The notes under the pieces are model-generated. The model was not told where the DNA came from, did no database searches, and saw only the letters and a list, made by a program, of their open reading frames with translations. From Streptomyces sp. M41(2017) (GTDB lineage: Bacteria > Actinomycetota > Actinomycetes > Streptomycetales > Streptomycetaceae): a stretch of 64,000 nucleotides of DNA. Shown here one piece after another: positions 50,739-61,598 of this stretch. Position 1 is the first letter of the stretch. Every line of letters starts with the position of its first letter. The stretch is from NCBI RefSeq assembly GCF_002078175.1, contig NZ_MWFK01000001.1, positions 3,472,001-3,536,000 of the forward strand, written 5' to 3'. The translations under genes and the position numbers were made by a program.

Positions 50739-51770
50739 GTGACCCCCGTCGAGCTCTCCCGTACCGTGCTGCGCGCGGTGCGTCGTGCTGTCGACGTGGG
50801 GGAACTGAGCGTTTCCGTGCCGGTCAGTGCCGGGGTGGGTCCGCCCGGGCCCGGGGGATGCGGGGACTATGCGACCAACGTCGCCCTGCGGCTCGCCGGG
50901 CCGGCGGGGCTGCCGGCGCTCGACGTCGCCGAGATCCTCCGGCCGCACATCGGTGACGAGCCCGGTGTCGCCGAGGTGACCGTCACCGGGCCCGGCTTCC
51001 TCAACATCACCCTCGGGGGTGGAGCCGCCGCCGCTCTGGTGGACGAGGTGCTGACCCGGGGTGAGCGGTACGGGTACGGCGACAGCCTCGCCGGGCAGGT
51101 CGTCGAGTTGCGCGTCCCCTATGACACGCGCGCCGAGGTCGTCGCCGACACGCTCGTACGGATCGTCGCGACCCAAAGTGGACGGGCCGAGGTGCGGCAC
51201 GGCGAGCCGGTGAACCTGCGGCCCGTGCCCGCCCCGGAGGATCCCGCTCCGCTCGGTGCCGACGCCGCCCGCTGGGCGCTGCTGTACCCGGCGTCCCACG
51301 ACCGGCCCCGGATCAGCGCCGATCACCTTCTCCAGCGCGAGGGCAACCCCCTCTTCCGGGTCCGCTACGCGCACGCCCGCTGCCGTGCCCTCCGCCGGAA
51401 CGCCGACGCCCTCGGGTTCGGCGTCCGCGTGGGCGGTGACGTACGGGCCGAGGGAGAGGTTCGCGGCGACGGCGACCTGCCCGACCGTCTCGATGACACC
51501 GCCCGCGGAGGCGCCGAGCTCCTCTCCGTTCTCGCCGAGTACCCCCACACCCTCCGGCTCGCCGCCGCGCACCGGGCGCCCGACCGGCTCGCCCGGCACC
51601 TTGTCGGGGTCGCCGACTCCCTTCTTCTGTTCCAGCACCTCGTGCTGCCGCTCGGGGACGAGAAACCCTCGGCCGCCCACCGCGCCCGGCTCGCGCTCGC
51701 CGAAGCCGCCGGGACGGTGCTGGCCGGTGGCCTGTCCCTGCTCGGCATCAGCGCACCCGAATATCTCTGA
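50739..51770 (+). CDS. nrtL: ArgS-related anticodon-binding protein (NrtL-like)
   Basis: The 343-residue protein is like an arginyl-tRNA synthetase with its active core removed. The N-terminal Add-1 domain ([29 protein letters not shown]) and the C-terminal DALR anticodon-binding domain ([33 protein letters not shown]) remain. The HIGH and KMSKS motifs are missing; the remnant [19 protein letters not shown] stands where the HIGH region would be. It cannot charge tRNA by itself and may bind tRNA-Arg or regulate. GTG start; lysA begins 19 bases after its stop. Confidence 0.85.
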   Translation: MTPVELSRTVLRAVRRAVDVGELSVSVPVSAGVGPPGPGGCGDYATNVALRLAGPAGLPALDVAEILRPHIGDEPGVAEVTVTGPGFLNITLGGGAAAALVDEVLTRGERYGYGDSLAGQVVELRVPYDTRAEVVADTLVRIVATQSGRAEVRHGEPVNLRPVPAPEDPAPLGADAARWALLYPASHDRPRISADHLLQREGNPLFRVRYAHARCRALRRNADALGFGVRVGGDVRAEGEVRGDGDLPDRLDDTARGGAELLSVLAEYPHTLRLAAAHRAPDRLARHLVGVADSLLLFQHLVLPLGDEKPSAAHRARLALAEAAGTVLAGGLSLLGISAPEYL

Positions 51771-51789
51771 AGCAGAAAGCCCTACCGAC

Positions 51790-53181
51790 ATGAGCCGTTC
51801 CGCACACCCCGCCGGGCCCCGTCACGCCGACGTCTTCTCCGAGGGGCACTACAGCGCTCCGCCGGCCGACCTCAACGCCCTCGACCCGAAGGTGTGGTCG
51901 CACACCGTCCGTCGTACGGAGGACGGGGTCGTGACCGTCGGCGGGCTCGAAGTCACCGCGCTCGCCGAGGAGTTCGGCACGCCGGCGTACTTCGTCGACG
52001 AGGCGGACTTCCGGGAGCGGGCACGGGCGTGGCGTACCGCGTTCGGTCACGACGCCGACGTGTTCTACGCGGGCAAGGCCTTCCTGTCGCGTGCCGTCGT
52101 GCGGTGGCTGCACGAGGAGGGGCTCAACCTGGACGTCTGCTCCGGGGGCGAGCTGGCGACCGCGCTGTCCGCCGGAATGCCCGCCGACCGCATCGCCTTC
52201 CACGGCAACAACAAGTCGACCGCGGAGATCCACGCGGCCGTCGAGGCCGGGGTCGGGCGGATCGTGCTCGACTCCTTCCAGGAGATCGTCCGGGTCGCGC
52301 ACATCGCGCAGTCGCTGGGCAGGCGGCAGCGGGTGCAGATCCGGGTCACCGTCGGCGTCGAGGCACACACGCACGAGTTCATCGCCACCGCGCACGAGGA
52401 CCAGAAGTTCGGCATCGCGCTCGCCGACGGGCAGGCCGCCGAGGCCGTACGGCGGGCGCTGACGCTCGACGGGCTCGAAGTCGTCGGGATCCACTCGCAC
52501 ATCGGGTCGCAGATCTTCGACATGGCCGGCTTCGAGGTCGCCGCGCGGCGCGTCGTGGGGCTGCTGGCCGCCGTCCGTGACGAGCACGGCGTCGAGCTGC
52601 CCGAGATCGACCTCGGCGGCGGTCTCGGCATCGCGTACACCAGTGACGACGACCCCCGTGAGCCGCACGAGATCGCCAAGGCGCTGAGCGAGATCGTCAC
52701 TCGGGAGTGTGAGGCCGCGAAGCTGCGCACTCCGCGTATCTCCGTCGAGCCCGGGCGCGCCATCGTCGGGCCGACCGCGTTCACGCTCTACGAGGTCGGC
52801 ACGATCAAGCCGCTCGAAGGGCTGCGGACGTACGTCTCCGTCGACGGCGGCATGTCCGACAACATCCGGACCGCGCTCTACGACGCCGAGTACAGCGTGG
52901 CGCTCGTCTCGCGCACCTCGGACGCCGAACCGATGCTCGCGCGGGTCGTCGGCAAGCACTGCGAGAGCGGCGACATCGTGGTGAAGGACGCGTTCCTGCC
53001 GGCCGACCTGGCGCCGGGCGACCTCATCGCCGTACCGGCGACCGGCGCTTACTGCCGGTCGATGGCCAGCAACTACAACCACGCGCTGCGGCCGCCGGTC
53101 GTGGCCGTGAAGGACGGTGCGGCCCGGGTGATCGTGCGCCGCGAGACGGAGGACGACCTGCTGCGTCTCGACGTCGGCTGA
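51790..53181 (+). CDS. lysA: Diaminopimelate decarboxylase
   Basis: This 463-residue PLP enzyme of the alanine-racemase fold decarboxylates meso-diaminopimelate to L-lysine, the last step of lysine synthesis. The PLP Lys96 lies in FYAGKAFLS, the phosphate-binding glycines in [16 protein letters not shown] contacts PLP, and the catalytic Cys is in KHCESGD. It is cotranscribed with nrtL. ATG at 51790. The N-terminal 35 residues are a common actinobacterial extension. Confidence 0.96.
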   Translation: MSRSAHPAGPRHADVFSEGHYSAPPADLNALDPKVWSHTVRRTEDGVVTVGGLEVTALAEEFGTPAYFVDEADFRERARAWRTAFGHDADVFYAGKAFLSRAVVRWLHEEGLNLDVCSGGELATALSAGMPADRIAFHGNNKSTAEIHAAVEAGVGRIVLDSFQEIVRVAHIAQSLGRRQRVQIRVTVGVEAHTHEFIATAHEDQKFGIALADGQAAEAVRRALTLDGLEVVGIHSHIGSQIFDMAGFEVAARRVVGLLAAVRDEHGVELPEIDLGGGLGIAYTSDDDPREPHEIAKALSEIVTRECEAAKLRTPRISVEPGRAIVGPTAFTLYEVGTIKPLEGLRTYVSVDGGMSDNIRTALYDAEYSVALVSRTSDAEPMLARVVGKHCESGDIVVKDAFLPADLAPGDLIAVPATGAYCRSMASNYNHALRPPVVAVKDGAARVIVRRETEDDLLRLDVG

Positions 53182-53324
53182 CCGGATGAACCGGGTGGAA
53201 GATCTCCTGTCACCACCTACCAGAAAAATGAAATAGACGTCTCACGATCCGGACGAAGGGTAGAAACTCCCGTCCGGTGAGTGAGACTGGTCCAACCGAA
53301 GACGGTATGAGGAAACGAGGTCGG

Positions 53325-54617
53325 ATGATGCGTACGCGTCCGCTGAAGGTGGCGCTGCTGGGCTGCGGGGTTGTCGGCTCAGAGGTGGCGCGCATCATGA
53401 CGACGCACGCCGACGACCTCGCCGCCCGGATCGGTGCCCCCGTCGAGCTGGCGGGCGTGGCCGTCCGCCGCCCGTCGAAGGTGCGCGAGGGCATCGACCC
53501 CGCGCTGGTCACCACGGACGCGACCGCCCTCGTCAAACGCGGCGACATCGACGTGGTCGTCGAGGTCATCGGCGGGATCGAGCCCGCCCGGGCGCTCATC
53601 ACCACCGCGTTCGAGCACGGCGCCTCCGTCGTCTCCGCGAACAAGGCGCTGCTCGCGCAGGACGGCGCGGCGCTGCACGCGGCCGCGGAGGAGAACGGCC
53701 GGGACCTCTACTACGAGGCCGCCGTCGCCGGTGCCATCCCGCTGATCCGCCCACTGCGCGAGTCCCTCGCCGGCGACAAGATCAACCGCGTGATGGGCAT
53801 CGTCAACGGCACGACCAACTTCATCCTCGACAAGATGGACTCGACGGGCGCCGGCTACCAGGAGGCCCTCGACGAGGCCACCGCCCTCGGGTACGCCGAG
53901 GCCGACCCGACCGCCGACGTCGAGGGCTTCGACGCCGCGGCCAAGGCCGCCATCCTCGCCGGGATCGCCTTCCACACGCGCGTGCGCCTCGACGACGTCT
54001 ACCGCGAGGGCATGACCGAGGTCACCGCCTCCGACTTCGCCTCGGCGCGGGGGATGGGCTGCACCATCAAACTGCTCGCCATCTGCGAGCGGGCCGCCGA
54101 CGGCGGGTCCGTCACGGCACGCGTGCACCCCGCGATGATCCCGCTGACCCACCCGCTCGCCTCCGTGCGCGGCGCGTACAACGCCGTGTTCGTCGAAGCC
54201 GAGGCCGCCGGCCAGCTGATGTTCTACGGGCCGGGCGCGGGCGGCGCCCCGACCGCCTCCGCGGTCCTCGGCGACCTGGTGGCCGTCTGCCGCAACCGGC
54301 TCGGCGGTGCGACCGGGCCCGGCGACTCGGCGTACACCCAGTTGCCCGTCTCGCCCATGGGCGAGGTCGTGACGCGGTACCACATCAGCCTCGACGTGGC
54401 CGACAAGCCGGGTGTCCTCGCCCAGGTGGCCACCGTCTTCGCCGAGCACGGGGTGTCCATCGACACCGTGCGCCAGTCCGGCAAGGACGGCGAGGCCTCC
54501 CTCGTCGTCGTCACCCATCGTGCGTCCGACGCGTCCCTCGACGGGACCGTCGAGGCGTTGCGTGGCCTCGACACCGTGCGGGGCGTCGCCAGCATCATGC
54601 GGGTTGAAGGAGAGTAA
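53325..54617 (+). CDS. hom: Homoserine dehydrogenase
   Basis: The 430-residue enzyme reduces aspartate semialdehyde to homoserine with NAD(P)H, the branch point to threonine and methionine. It has the Rossmann motif LLGCGVVGSEV, the homoserine-binding core with NGTTNFILDKM and EADPTADVEGFDAAAKA, and a C-terminal ACT domain (KPGVLAQVATVFAEHGVSI) for feedback by threonine. I chose ATG 53325 (MMRTRPLKVALLG) because GAGG lies just upstream; the GTG at 53277 falls inside a hairpin (53249-53277). thrC starts 6 bases after its stop. Confidence 0.95.
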   Translation: MMRTRPLKVALLGCGVVGSEVARIMTTHADDLAARIGAPVELAGVAVRRPSKVREGIDPALVTTDATALVKRGDIDVVVEVIGGIEPARALITTAFEHGASVVSANKALLAQDGAALHAAAEENGRDLYYEAAVAGAIPLIRPLRESLAGDKINRVMGIVNGTTNFILDKMDSTGAGYQEALDEATALGYAEADPTADVEGFDAAAKAAILAGIAFHTRVRLDDVYREGMTEVTASDFASARGMGCTIKLLAICERAADGGSVTARVHPAMIPLTHPLASVRGAYNAVFVEAEAAGQLMFYGPGAGGAPTASAVLGDLVAVCRNRLGGATGPGDSAYTQLPVSPMGEVVTRYHISLDVADKPGVLAQVATVFAEHGVSIDTVRQSGKDGEASLVVVTHRASDASLDGTVEALRGLDTVRGVASIMRVEGE

Positions 54618-54623
54618 CCAGCA

Positions 54624-55682
54624 ATGACCCACCAGTGGCGCGGAATCATCGAGGAGTACCGGGACCGGCTGCCGGTATCCGACAGCACGGCCGTCGTGTC
54701 GCTCCGCGAGGGCGGAACGCCGCTCGTGCCCGCGCAGGTGCTCTCCGAGCGCACGGGCTGCGAGGTCCACCTCAAGGTGGAGGGCGCCAACCCGACCGGG
54801 TCCTTCAAGGACCGCGGGATGACCATGGCGATCACGCGGGCCAAGGAGGAGGGCGCGAAGGCGGTCATCTGCGCCTCCACCGGCAACACGTCGGCGAGCG
54901 CCGCCGCCTACGCCGTGCGTGCCGGGATGGTCTGCGCCGTCCTCGTGCCGCAGGGCAAGATCGCGCTCGGCAAGATGGGCCAGGCCCTCGTGCACGGCGC
55001 CAAGATCCTCCAGGTCGACGGCAACTTCGACGACTGTCTGACGCTGGCGCGCTCGCTGTCCGACAACTACCCGGTGGCGCTGGTCAATTCGGTGAACCCG
55101 GTGCGTATCGAGGGCCAGAAGACCGCCGCCTTCGAGATCGTGGACATGCTCGGCGACGCGCCCGACATCCACGTCCTTCCGGTGGGCAACGCGGGCAACA
55201 TCACCGCGTACTGGAAGGGGTACACCGAGTACGCCACCGACGGCATCGCCCGTCGCACCCCGCGCATGTGGGGGTTCCAGGCGTCCGGCTCCGCGCCCAT
55301 CGTGCGCGGCGAGGTCGTCAAGGACCCGTCGACGATCGCCACCGCGATCCGGATCGGCAACCCGGCCTCGTGGAAGTTCGCGCTGGCCGCGCGGGACGAG
55401 TCGGGCGGCTTCATCGACGAGGTGACGGACCGTGAGATCCTGCGCGCCTACCGGCTGTTGGCCGCCCAGGAGGGTGTCTTCGTCGAGCCCGCGTCCGCCG
55501 CGTCGGTCGCCGGTCTGCTGAAGGCGGCCGAGCAGGGCAAGGTCGATCCGGGGCAGCGCATCGTCTGCACCGTCACGGGCAACGGTCTGAAGGACCCCGA
55601 CTGGGCGGTCGCGGGTGCTCCGCAGCCCGTCACCGTCCCGGTGGACGCGGCGACGGCGGCGGAGCGGCTCGGACTGGCGTAA
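54624..55682 (+). CDS. thrC: Threonine synthase
   Basis: This 352-residue PLP enzyme converts O-phosphohomoserine to threonine. The PLP Lys62 is in [11 protein letters not shown], the phosphate-binding loop is LPVGNAGN, and [15 protein letters not shown] is the conserved substrate loop. The length is that of the short bacterial class. It follows hom closely, so both are on one transcript; thrB comes 396 bases later and may have its own promoter. Confidence 0.96.
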   Translation: MTHQWRGIIEEYRDRLPVSDSTAVVSLREGGTPLVPAQVLSERTGCEVHLKVEGANPTGSFKDRGMTMAITRAKEEGAKAVICASTGNTSASAAAYAVRAGMVCAVLVPQGKIALGKMGQALVHGAKILQVDGNFDDCLTLARSLSDNYPVALVNSVNPVRIEGQKTAAFEIVDMLGDAPDIHVLPVGNAGNITAYWKGYTEYATDGIARRTPRMWGFQASGSAPIVRGEVVKDPSTIATAIRIGNPASWKFALAARDESGGFIDEVTDREILRAYRLLAAQEGVFVEPASAASVAGLLKAAEQGKVDPGQRIVCTVTGNGLKDPDWAVAGAPQPVTVPVDAATAAERLGLA

Positions 55683-56078
55683 CGCGGGCGATCCCGTCTG
55701 GCGTAAAGCCGCCAGGCGTAAACCCGCCAGGCGGGGCCCAGGGCCCCGCCGACCACGCCCGACGGAGTGGGAACCGCGGGGGAAGCGGGCGGAAAAGCGT
55801 CAGAAGCCGATGAAATCCGGCCGCTTCGAGGGCCGTTCCCGCGGTGAACCGACGGGGGGTGCACAGGGGGCTTACGACACGCATCGTGCGCCTCCCGTGC
55901 GCCCTATGTCGCCACAGAACCTTCCTTCGATAGGCTGTACCGAACCCGCCCGCCGCATATGCCGCGGCGCCGTGACGTCCCTGCGGCCTCCGGGTCCTCG
56001 TGTCCCTCCGCCGCAGTTTTCTTCCGCAGTTCATCGAACACCTCGTACATCACGCAGCTCAAGGAGAGTCATCGAGCG
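55683..56078. other. Gap between thrC and thrB
   Basis: This 396-base region has the hairpin at 55730-55750 and repeated CCAGGCGTAAA(C/G)CCGC motifs (about 55694-55732) ahead of it. A possible -10-like TAGGCT lies at 55930-55935. No gene is evident. Confidence 0.45.
55730..55750 (+). terminator. GC stem-loop after thrC
   Basis: GGCGGGGCCC-A-GGGCCCCGCC is a perfect inverted repeat 48 bases past the thrC stop. It suggests that the hom-thrC transcript ends here. Confidence 0.6.
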
Positions 56079-57008
56079 ATGGCCGGTCCAGCGTTCCGCG
56101 CCGCCGCCGTCCGGGTGCGCGTCCCCGCCACCAGTGCCAACCTCGGCCCGGGCTTCGACGCCTTCGGCCTGTCACTGGGGCTCTACGACGACGTCGTCGT
56201 CCGGGTGGCCGACTCCGGGTTGCACATCGACATCGCAGGTGAGGGCAGTGAGACGCTGCCGCGCGACGAGAGTCATCTCCTCGTCCGCTCCCTTCGCACC
56301 GCCTTCGACCTGCTGGGCGGCCAGCCGCGCGGTCTGGAGATCGTCTGCGCCAACCGCATCCCGCACGGCCGCGGTCTGGGCTCCTCCTCCGCCGCCATCT
56401 GCGCCGGTATCGTCGCCGCCCGCGCGGTGACGATAGGCGGGGACAGCCGGCTCGACGACACCGCGCTCCTCGAGCTCGCGACCGAGATCGAGGGACACCC
56501 CGACAACGTCGCGGCCTGTCTGCTCGGCGGTTTCACGCTCTCCTGGATGGAGTCCGGCGCGGCCCGGGCGATCAGGATGGAGCCCGCCGATTCCATCGTT
56601 CCGGTGGTTTTCGTACCGGGAAAGCCCGTGCTCACGGAGACCGCGCGGGGTCTGCTTCCGCGCACCGTGCCGCATGTCGACGCCGCCGCCAACGCGGGCC
56701 GCGCCGCACTGCTCGTCGAGGCACTGAGCCGGCGTCCCGAATTGCTGCTGCCCGCGACCGAGGACCGGCTGCACCAGGATTACCGGGCCCCCGCGATGCC
56801 GGAGAGCGCCGCGCTCGTCGACCGTCTGCGCGCCGACGGAATCCCCGCGGTGATCTCCGGAGCGGGCCCCACGGTGCTCGCTCTCGCGGACCGCGCCGCG
56901 GCCGACAAGGTCGCTGATCTCGCAGGTCAGGGGTGGGCCGCGAACCGATTGGACCTCGACGCCCAGGGGGCGTGCGTGCTGCCGCTCGCACCCGTCGGCG
57001 TTGGTTGA
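56079..57008 (+). CDS. thrB: Homoserine kinase
   Basis: This 309-residue GHMP-family kinase phosphorylates homoserine for threonine synthase. The ATP loop PHGRGLGSSSAA is at about 95-106, the N-terminal VRVPATSANLGPGFDAFG is the family signature, and SGAGPTVLAL is motif 3. ATG at 56079 behind AAGGAGAG. It completes the threonine branch with hom and thrC. Confidence 0.96.
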   Translation: MAGPAFRAAAVRVRVPATSANLGPGFDAFGLSLGLYDDVVVRVADSGLHIDIAGEGSETLPRDESHLLVRSLRTAFDLLGGQPRGLEIVCANRIPHGRGLGSSSAAICAGIVAARAVTIGGDSRLDDTALLELATEIEGHPDNVAACLLGGFTLSWMESGAARAIRMEPADSIVPVVFVPGKPVLTETARGLLPRTVPHVDAAANAGRAALLVEALSRRPELLLPATEDRLHQDYRAPAMPESAALVDRLRADGIPAVISGAGPTVLALADRAAADKVADLAGQGWAANRLDLDAQGACVLPLAPVGVG

Positions 57009-57396
57009 CGACGCACGGTTGCCGGATTTCGAGAGGGGGAATGTTTGTTGGATCCGGTAGTGTTAACCTCAAGTCTGCACCCGACCCCACCATGGCGAGG
57101 TGCTTCGCGTCCCCGTCCGGGACACCCATTCTTCCGGGAGCCTCCCAAACTGCTTTGTGCCTTGCATTGGGTGCTATGCGCTGAGCAGTGCTGAGCACGC
57201 TCCGGAACCGGCGTGACCATGCCGATGACACCGCAATTCAGTGCCTCGGCCCGGGAATCGTCATCACCAGATATGTCTTCCGCCGCTTTGGCGGACCACC
57301 GCCCCGGCACGGTCCACACAGCAAGGACCAAATCCGGACAGCACAACCGGTCGCCGAGCCAGACAGGCCGACGTCCGCTCCAGGGAAGGACCCTTC
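57009..57396 (+). promoter_or_regulatory. Long leader region of rho
   Basis: These 388 bases lie between thrB and the rho GTG. A likely promoter is the TAGTGTTAAC area at 57057-57066, leaving an untranslated leader of about 330 bases with hairpin potential (for example CTTCCGGGAGCCTCCC). Rho genes are often autoregulated through such leaders; that is an inference here. No short gene with a convincing ribosome site is seen. Confidence 0.5.
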
Positions 57397-59454
57397 GTGA
57401 GCGACACCACCGATCTGATGGGCGCACGTGTCGAGGAGACCGCTGCCGCGCCCGCCACGGACGCCTCCGCGCCTGCCACCGGTGCCGGCTCCAGGCGACG
57501 CCGCGGTACCGGCCTCGACGGCATGGTGCTGGCCGAGCTGCAGCAGGTCGCATCCGGCCTCGGGATCAGGGGCACGGCGCGTATGCGCAAGAGCCAGCTG
57601 ATCGAGGTCATCAAGGAGGCGCAGGCGGGAGGCGGTGCTCCGGCCAAGGCGGCATCCGCCGACGTGGCCACCGAGACCAAGCCGAAGCGTCGCGCCACCT
57701 CGAAGGCGCGTACGGGTGACGAGGCCGACGCTCCGGCCGAGAAGAAGGCGGAGAAGGTCGCGGCCGAGAAGGCCGTGGCCCAGCAGCAGATCGAGATTCC
57801 CGGCCAGCCGGCCGGCGGCCCCGCCCGTTCGGGCGACACCGAGCGTGCGGGTGAGGACGCCCCCGCCGAGCGCCGTCGTCGCCGTGCCACCGCCGAGGCG
57901 GGCAGCCCCGAGACGGTCGTCGCCGAGGCGAAGGGCGACACGCAGACCCAGGTCGACGCCGACGGCGCCGAGGGCCGGCGTGAGCGCCGCGACCGCCGTG
58001 ACCGCGACCGGGGCGGCCGTGACCGCGACCGCCGTGGCGGCAAGGGTGACGAGCAGCAGGGCGGCCAGGGCGGCCAGGACCGTCAGCAGCAGGGCGGCGG
58101 ACAGCGCCAGGACCGTCAGGACCGTGACCGTCAGCAGCAGGGCGGCGGCCGTCAGGACCGCCAGCAGCAGCGTGACAACGGCCCGCGGGACAACGGCCCG
58201 CAGGACGACGACGACTTCGACGGAGGACGCCGCGGCCGGCGCGGACGCTACCGCGACCGCCGTGGGCGTCGTGGACGCGACGAGATCGCCGAGCCGCAGG
58301 TCGCCGACGACGACGTGCTGATCCCCGTCGCGGGCATCCTCGACATCCTCGACAACTACGCGTTCATCCGGACGTCGGGCTACCTCCCCGGCCCCAACGA
58401 CGTGTACGTCTCCCTCGCCCAGGTCCGCAAGAACGGTCTGCGCAAGGGTGACCACGTCACCGGTGCCGTCCGTCAGCCCAAGGACGGCGAGCGCCGCGAG
58501 AAGTTCAACGCGCTGGTCCGCCTGGACTCCGCGAACGGCATGGCGGCCGAATCCGGCCGCGGGCGCCCGGAGTTCAACAAGCTGACGCCGCTCTACCCGC
58601 AGGACCGCCTCCGTCTGGAGACGGACCCGGGCGTGCTGACGACGCGGATCATCGACCTCGTCGCGCCGATCGGCAAGGGCCAGCGCGGTCTGATCGTGGC
58701 CCCGCCGAAGACCGGCAAGACCATGATCCTGCAGGCGATCGCCAACGCGATCACCGTCAACAACCCCGAGTGCCACCTGATGGTCGTCCTGGTCGACGAG
58801 CGTCCGGAAGAGGTCACCGACATGCAGCGGTCGGTGAAGGGCGAGGTCATCTCCTCGACCTTCGACCGTCCCGCCGAGGACCACACCACGGTCGCCGAGC
58901 TCGCCATCGAGCGTGCCAAGCGTCTGGTGGAGCTGGGCCACGACGTCGTCGTGTTGCTCGACTCGATCACCCGTCTGGGCCGTGCGTACAACCTCGCCGC
59001 CCCGGCCTCCGGCCGCATCCTGTCCGGTGGTGTCGACTCGACCGCGCTCTACCCGCCGAAGCGCTTCTTCGGTGCGGCGCGCAACATCGAGGACGGCGGT
59101 TCGCTGACGATCCTGGCCACCGCGCTCGTCGACACCGGCTCGCGCATGGACGAGGTCATCTTCGAGGAGTTCAAGGGCACCGGCAACGCCGAGCTCAAGC
59201 TCGACCGCAAGCTCGCCGACAAGCGCATCTTCCCCGCGGTGGACGTCGACGCGTCCGGTACCCGTAAGGAAGAGATCCTGCTCGGCAGCGACGAGCTCGC
59301 CATCACCTGGAAGCTGCGCCGCGTGCTCCACGCGCTCGACCAGCAGCAGGCGATCGAGCTGCTGCTCGACAAGATGAAGCAGACGAAGTCGAACGCCGAG
59401 TTCCTGCTCCAGATCCAGAAGACCACGCCGTCGCCGGGCAACGGCAACGACTGA
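57397..59454 (+). CDS. rho: Transcription termination factor Rho
   Basis: This 685-residue hexameric RNA helicase ends transcription. The order is: N-terminal SAP-like helix bundle (about 40-75), a 230-residue insertion typical of high-GC actinobacteria (acidic/basic, with [13 protein letters not shown] repeats), an RNA-binding OB fold (about 300-375) and the ATPase with P-loop APPKTGKTM (about 435-443), [13 protein letters not shown] (Q/R loop region) and Walker B VVVLLDS. GTG at 57397 behind GGAAGGA. The insertion is likely disordered and RNA-binding. Confidence 0.96.
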   Translation: MSDTTDLMGARVEETAAAPATDASAPATGAGSRRRRGTGLDGMVLAELQQVASGLGIRGTARMRKSQLIEVIKEAQAGGGAPAKAASADVATETKPKRRATSKARTGDEADAPAEKKAEKVAAEKAVAQQQIEIPGQPAGGPARSGDTERAGEDAPAERRRRRATAEAGSPETVVAEAKGDTQTQVDADGAEGRRERRDRRDRDRGGRDRDRRGGKGDEQQGGQGGQDRQQQGGGQRQDRQDRDRQQQGGGRQDRQQQRDNGPRDNGPQDDDDFDGGRRGRRGRYRDRRGRRGRDEIAEPQVADDDVLIPVAGILDILDNYAFIRTSGYLPGPNDVYVSLAQVRKNGLRKGDHVTGAVRQPKDGERREKFNALVRLDSANGMAAESGRGRPEFNKLTPLYPQDRLRLETDPGVLTTRIIDLVAPIGKGQRGLIVAPPKTGKTMILQAIANAITVNNPECHLMVVLVDERPEEVTDMQRSVKGEVISSTFDRPAEDHTTVAELAIERAKRLVELGHDVVVLLDSITRLGRAYNLAAPASGRILSGGVDSTALYPPKRFFGAARNIEDGGSLTILATALVDTGSRMDEVIFEEFKGTGNAELKLDRKLADKRIFPAVDVDASGTRKEEILLGSDELAITWKLRRVLHALDQQQAIELLLDKMKQTKSNAEFLLQIQKTTPSPGNGND

Positions 59455-59476
59455 GGTCCTCCGGGCCAGTAGCACC

Positions 59477-59514
59477 AGGGCCGCCCCCGTCACGCGCGTG
59501 ACGGGGGCGGCCCT
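59477..59514 (+). terminator. Perfect 38-base palindrome after rho
   Basis: AGGGCCGCCCCCGTCACGC is followed directly by its complement and then TTTGCG. It is a strong intrinsic terminator 22 bases past the rho stop. Confidence 0.85.
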
Positions 59515-59600
59515 TTGCGCTGATGGGGACACATGTACGATCACGCCCTTGAACGTCTGCTGAAGCAGATCTGAACTCTTGACTCTGAGGGGGGACTTGA

Positions 59601-61388
59601 GTGGAAACACCCATGTCTGGAGGCGGTCGTCACAGACGCCGCATGCGGATAGCCGTCCCGGTCGCCGCAGCCGGCCTCGCCGCCGCCGTCGCGGGCGCGC
59701 TCCTGATGTCGTCCGCGAACGCCGCGCCCAGCTCGACGCCGCCCACACCGACCGTGCGGCCCGCGCACGCGACGCCGTCCCTGGCCGAGCTGGAGAAGCG
59801 TGTGGCGGGCGCCGTCGCCGGTGACGACACCGCGGGACGTACGGCGCAGAAGGCGTCCCTGAGCGCCGACACGAACGCGGCGAAGGCCGACCCGAAGATC
59901 ATCGGCGGCACCACGACCAGCATCAGCACGGCCCCGTTCATGGCCCAGCTCTGGTACTACGACGAGGCCAAGGACATCGGCTTCTTCTGCGGCGGATCCG
60001 TCGTGTCGCCGACGAAGATCCTCACCGCCGCGCACTGCGTCAAGGGATACGACTGGAAGGCCAACGGCGCGGTCATCACCGGCACCTCCCAGCTGGCGAG
60101 CGGCAGCACCCTGCCGCAGGGGGCCACGGTCAGCGCTCCCTGGCGGCAGTGGAACCACGCGTCGTACAACGCGACGACCTTCGACAACGACATCGCGGTC
60201 ATCACCCTGGCGAGCCCCATCACCGCCAAGCCGATCCGCATGACGACGTCCGGGGACACCGCCTCCTACGCCTCCGCCACCAAGGCGACGCTCTACGGCT
60301 GGGGCCGCACCACCTCCACCACCCAGGACATCTCCGAGACGCTGAAGACGGCCACGCTGCCGGTCAACTCGGACACCACCTGCAAGAGCGCCTACGGCAG
60401 TGAGTTCGTCGCGGGCCACATGGTCTGCGCGGGCACCAAGGCGACCGGCACGGACGCGGGCACCACGACGGCCTGCAACGGCGACTCCGGCGGTCCGCTG
60501 ATCGTCAACAGCCGCATCGTGGGCGTCGTCTCCTGGGGCGTCAAGGACTGCGTCGCCAAGGGCGCCTACAGCGTCTTCTCGAAGGTCAGCACCTACGTCG
60601 GCGCGGCCTGGCCGCACGTCGAGGACACCAACCTCAGCGGCGACAGCAAGGCCGACGTGTGGCTGCGCAGCGCTTCCAGCAAGAAGGGCTACCAGAAGGA
60701 CTCCAAGGGCACCTCGCTCGCCACCCGCGTCTCCTGGGGCGACTGGAACGGCGTCAACGTCGTGCTCCAGACCGACCTGAACCGCGACGGCTACCAGGAC
60801 CTCGTGGTCCGCGACAGCGCCAGCGGCGACGTCTTCTGGTCCCACTTCCTGCCCGCGACCGGCAAGTGGTCCACCGACAGGATCTTCAGCAGCTGGGGGA
60901 CCCGCCTGCGCGTCATCGCGCCCGGCGACCTCACCGGCGACGGCCTCCCCGACATGCTCTCCGTCGACTCCTCCGGAACGATGTGGGAGTACCCCGGCAA
61001 GGGCAACGGCACCTTCTCCTCGCGGGTGCAGGTCGGCACCGGCTGGAGCCAGTACAACTCCGTACGCGGACATGGGGACTTCACCGGTGACGGCAAGGCC
61101 GACCTGATCGCGCGCAGCAAGTCCGGCTCGTACATCTACCTCTACAAGGGGACCGGCAAGACCGGCAGCGGTGCGTTCTCCAGCCGCATCAAGGTGCGCA
61201 CCTGGAGCACCTACAACGCCTTCGACGCCGTCGGGGACGTGACCGGCGACGGCAAGGCCGACTTCCTGGCCCGCAGCTCCGGCGGCACGCTCTACCTGTA
61301 CCCGGGGACCGGAAAGGCCACCAGCGAGATCTTTGCCACAAGGGTCTCGCTCGGCACCGGTTTCGATCAGTACGACATCTTCGGCTGA
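59601..61388 (+). CDS. Secreted trypsin-like protease with FG-GAP/VCBS repeats
   Basis: The 595-residue exported protein has a signal peptide (about 11-41), a propeptide to about residue 99, a chymotrypsin-fold S1 protease starting IIGG (100-103) with His145 (TAAHC), Asp197 (DNDIAVI) and Ser296 (GDSGGP), then four or five repeats of D-x-T/N-G-D-G-x-x-D type (TDLNRDGYQD, GDLTGDGLPD, GDFTGDGKAD, GDVTGDGKAD) forming a calcium-binding half propeller. The Asp five to six residues before the active Ser suggests trypsin specificity. GTG at 59601 behind GAGGGGGG. Confidence 0.93.
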   Translation: METPMSGGGRHRRRMRIAVPVAAAGLAAAVAGALLMSSANAAPSSTPPTPTVRPAHATPSLAELEKRVAGAVAGDDTAGRTAQKASLSADTNAAKADPKIIGGTTTSISTAPFMAQLWYYDEAKDIGFFCGGSVVSPTKILTAAHCVKGYDWKANGAVITGTSQLASGSTLPQGATVSAPWRQWNHASYNATTFDNDIAVITLASPITAKPIRMTTSGDTASYASATKATLYGWGRTTSTTQDISETLKTATLPVNSDTTCKSAYGSEFVAGHMVCAGTKATGTDAGTTTACNGDSGGPLIVNSRIVGVVSWGVKDCVAKGAYSVFSKVSTYVGAAWPHVEDTNLSGDSKADVWLRSASSKKGYQKDSKGTSLATRVSWGDWNGVNVVLQTDLNRDGYQDLVVRDSASGDVFWSHFLPATGKWSTDRIFSSWGTRLRVIAPGDLTGDGLPDMLSVDSSGTMWEYPGKGNGTFSSRVQVGTGWSQYNSVRGHGDFTGDGKADLIARSKSGSYIYLYKGTGKTGSGAFSSRIKVRTWSTYNAFDAVGDVTGDGKADFLARSSGGTLYLYPGTGKATSEIFATRVSLGTGFDQYDIFG

Positions 61389-61427
61389 AATCGCAGGTGA
61401 GCGGGTTTTCGCCCGGTCTCGCCGGTG

Positions 61428-61468
61428 ACGCTCTGTGTCCATCGAGCCACATGATGGGCACAGAGCGT
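61428..61468 (+). terminator. Stem-loop after the protease gene
   Basis: ACGCTCTGTGTCC pairs with GGGCACAGAGCGT (one G-T) around a 15-base loop, 40 bases past the stop. Probably the transcript end. Confidence 0.65.
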
Positions 61469-61598
61469 TGTGCAACCCTTTCCCGAGTTTCCCCGTCTGA
61501 CCGTACGGAGTGACCATGGAGCGGTACGCCTCGTCACGACCAGATGGGCCTAGCCCTGAAAGCAGGGGGTAACCGACCGCAAAGGGACTGAGGAGCAC

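Noticed and set aside
53277..53324. GTG at 53277 as start of homoserine dehydrogenase
   Set aside because: It lies within a hairpin and adds 16 residues not typical of the family; ATG 53325 has a GAGG just upstream.
58040..58230. Repeats in rho considered as a CRISPR-like or mobile repeat
   Set aside because: They are in-frame codon repeats (CAGCAGCAGGGCGGC-type) coding the low-complexity insertion of Rho; no spacers.
57238..59748. 836-codon open frame antisense to rho
   Set aside because: Shadow of rho; the Leu/Val/Thr-rich part merely mirrors the Arg/Asp/Gln repeats of the real protein.
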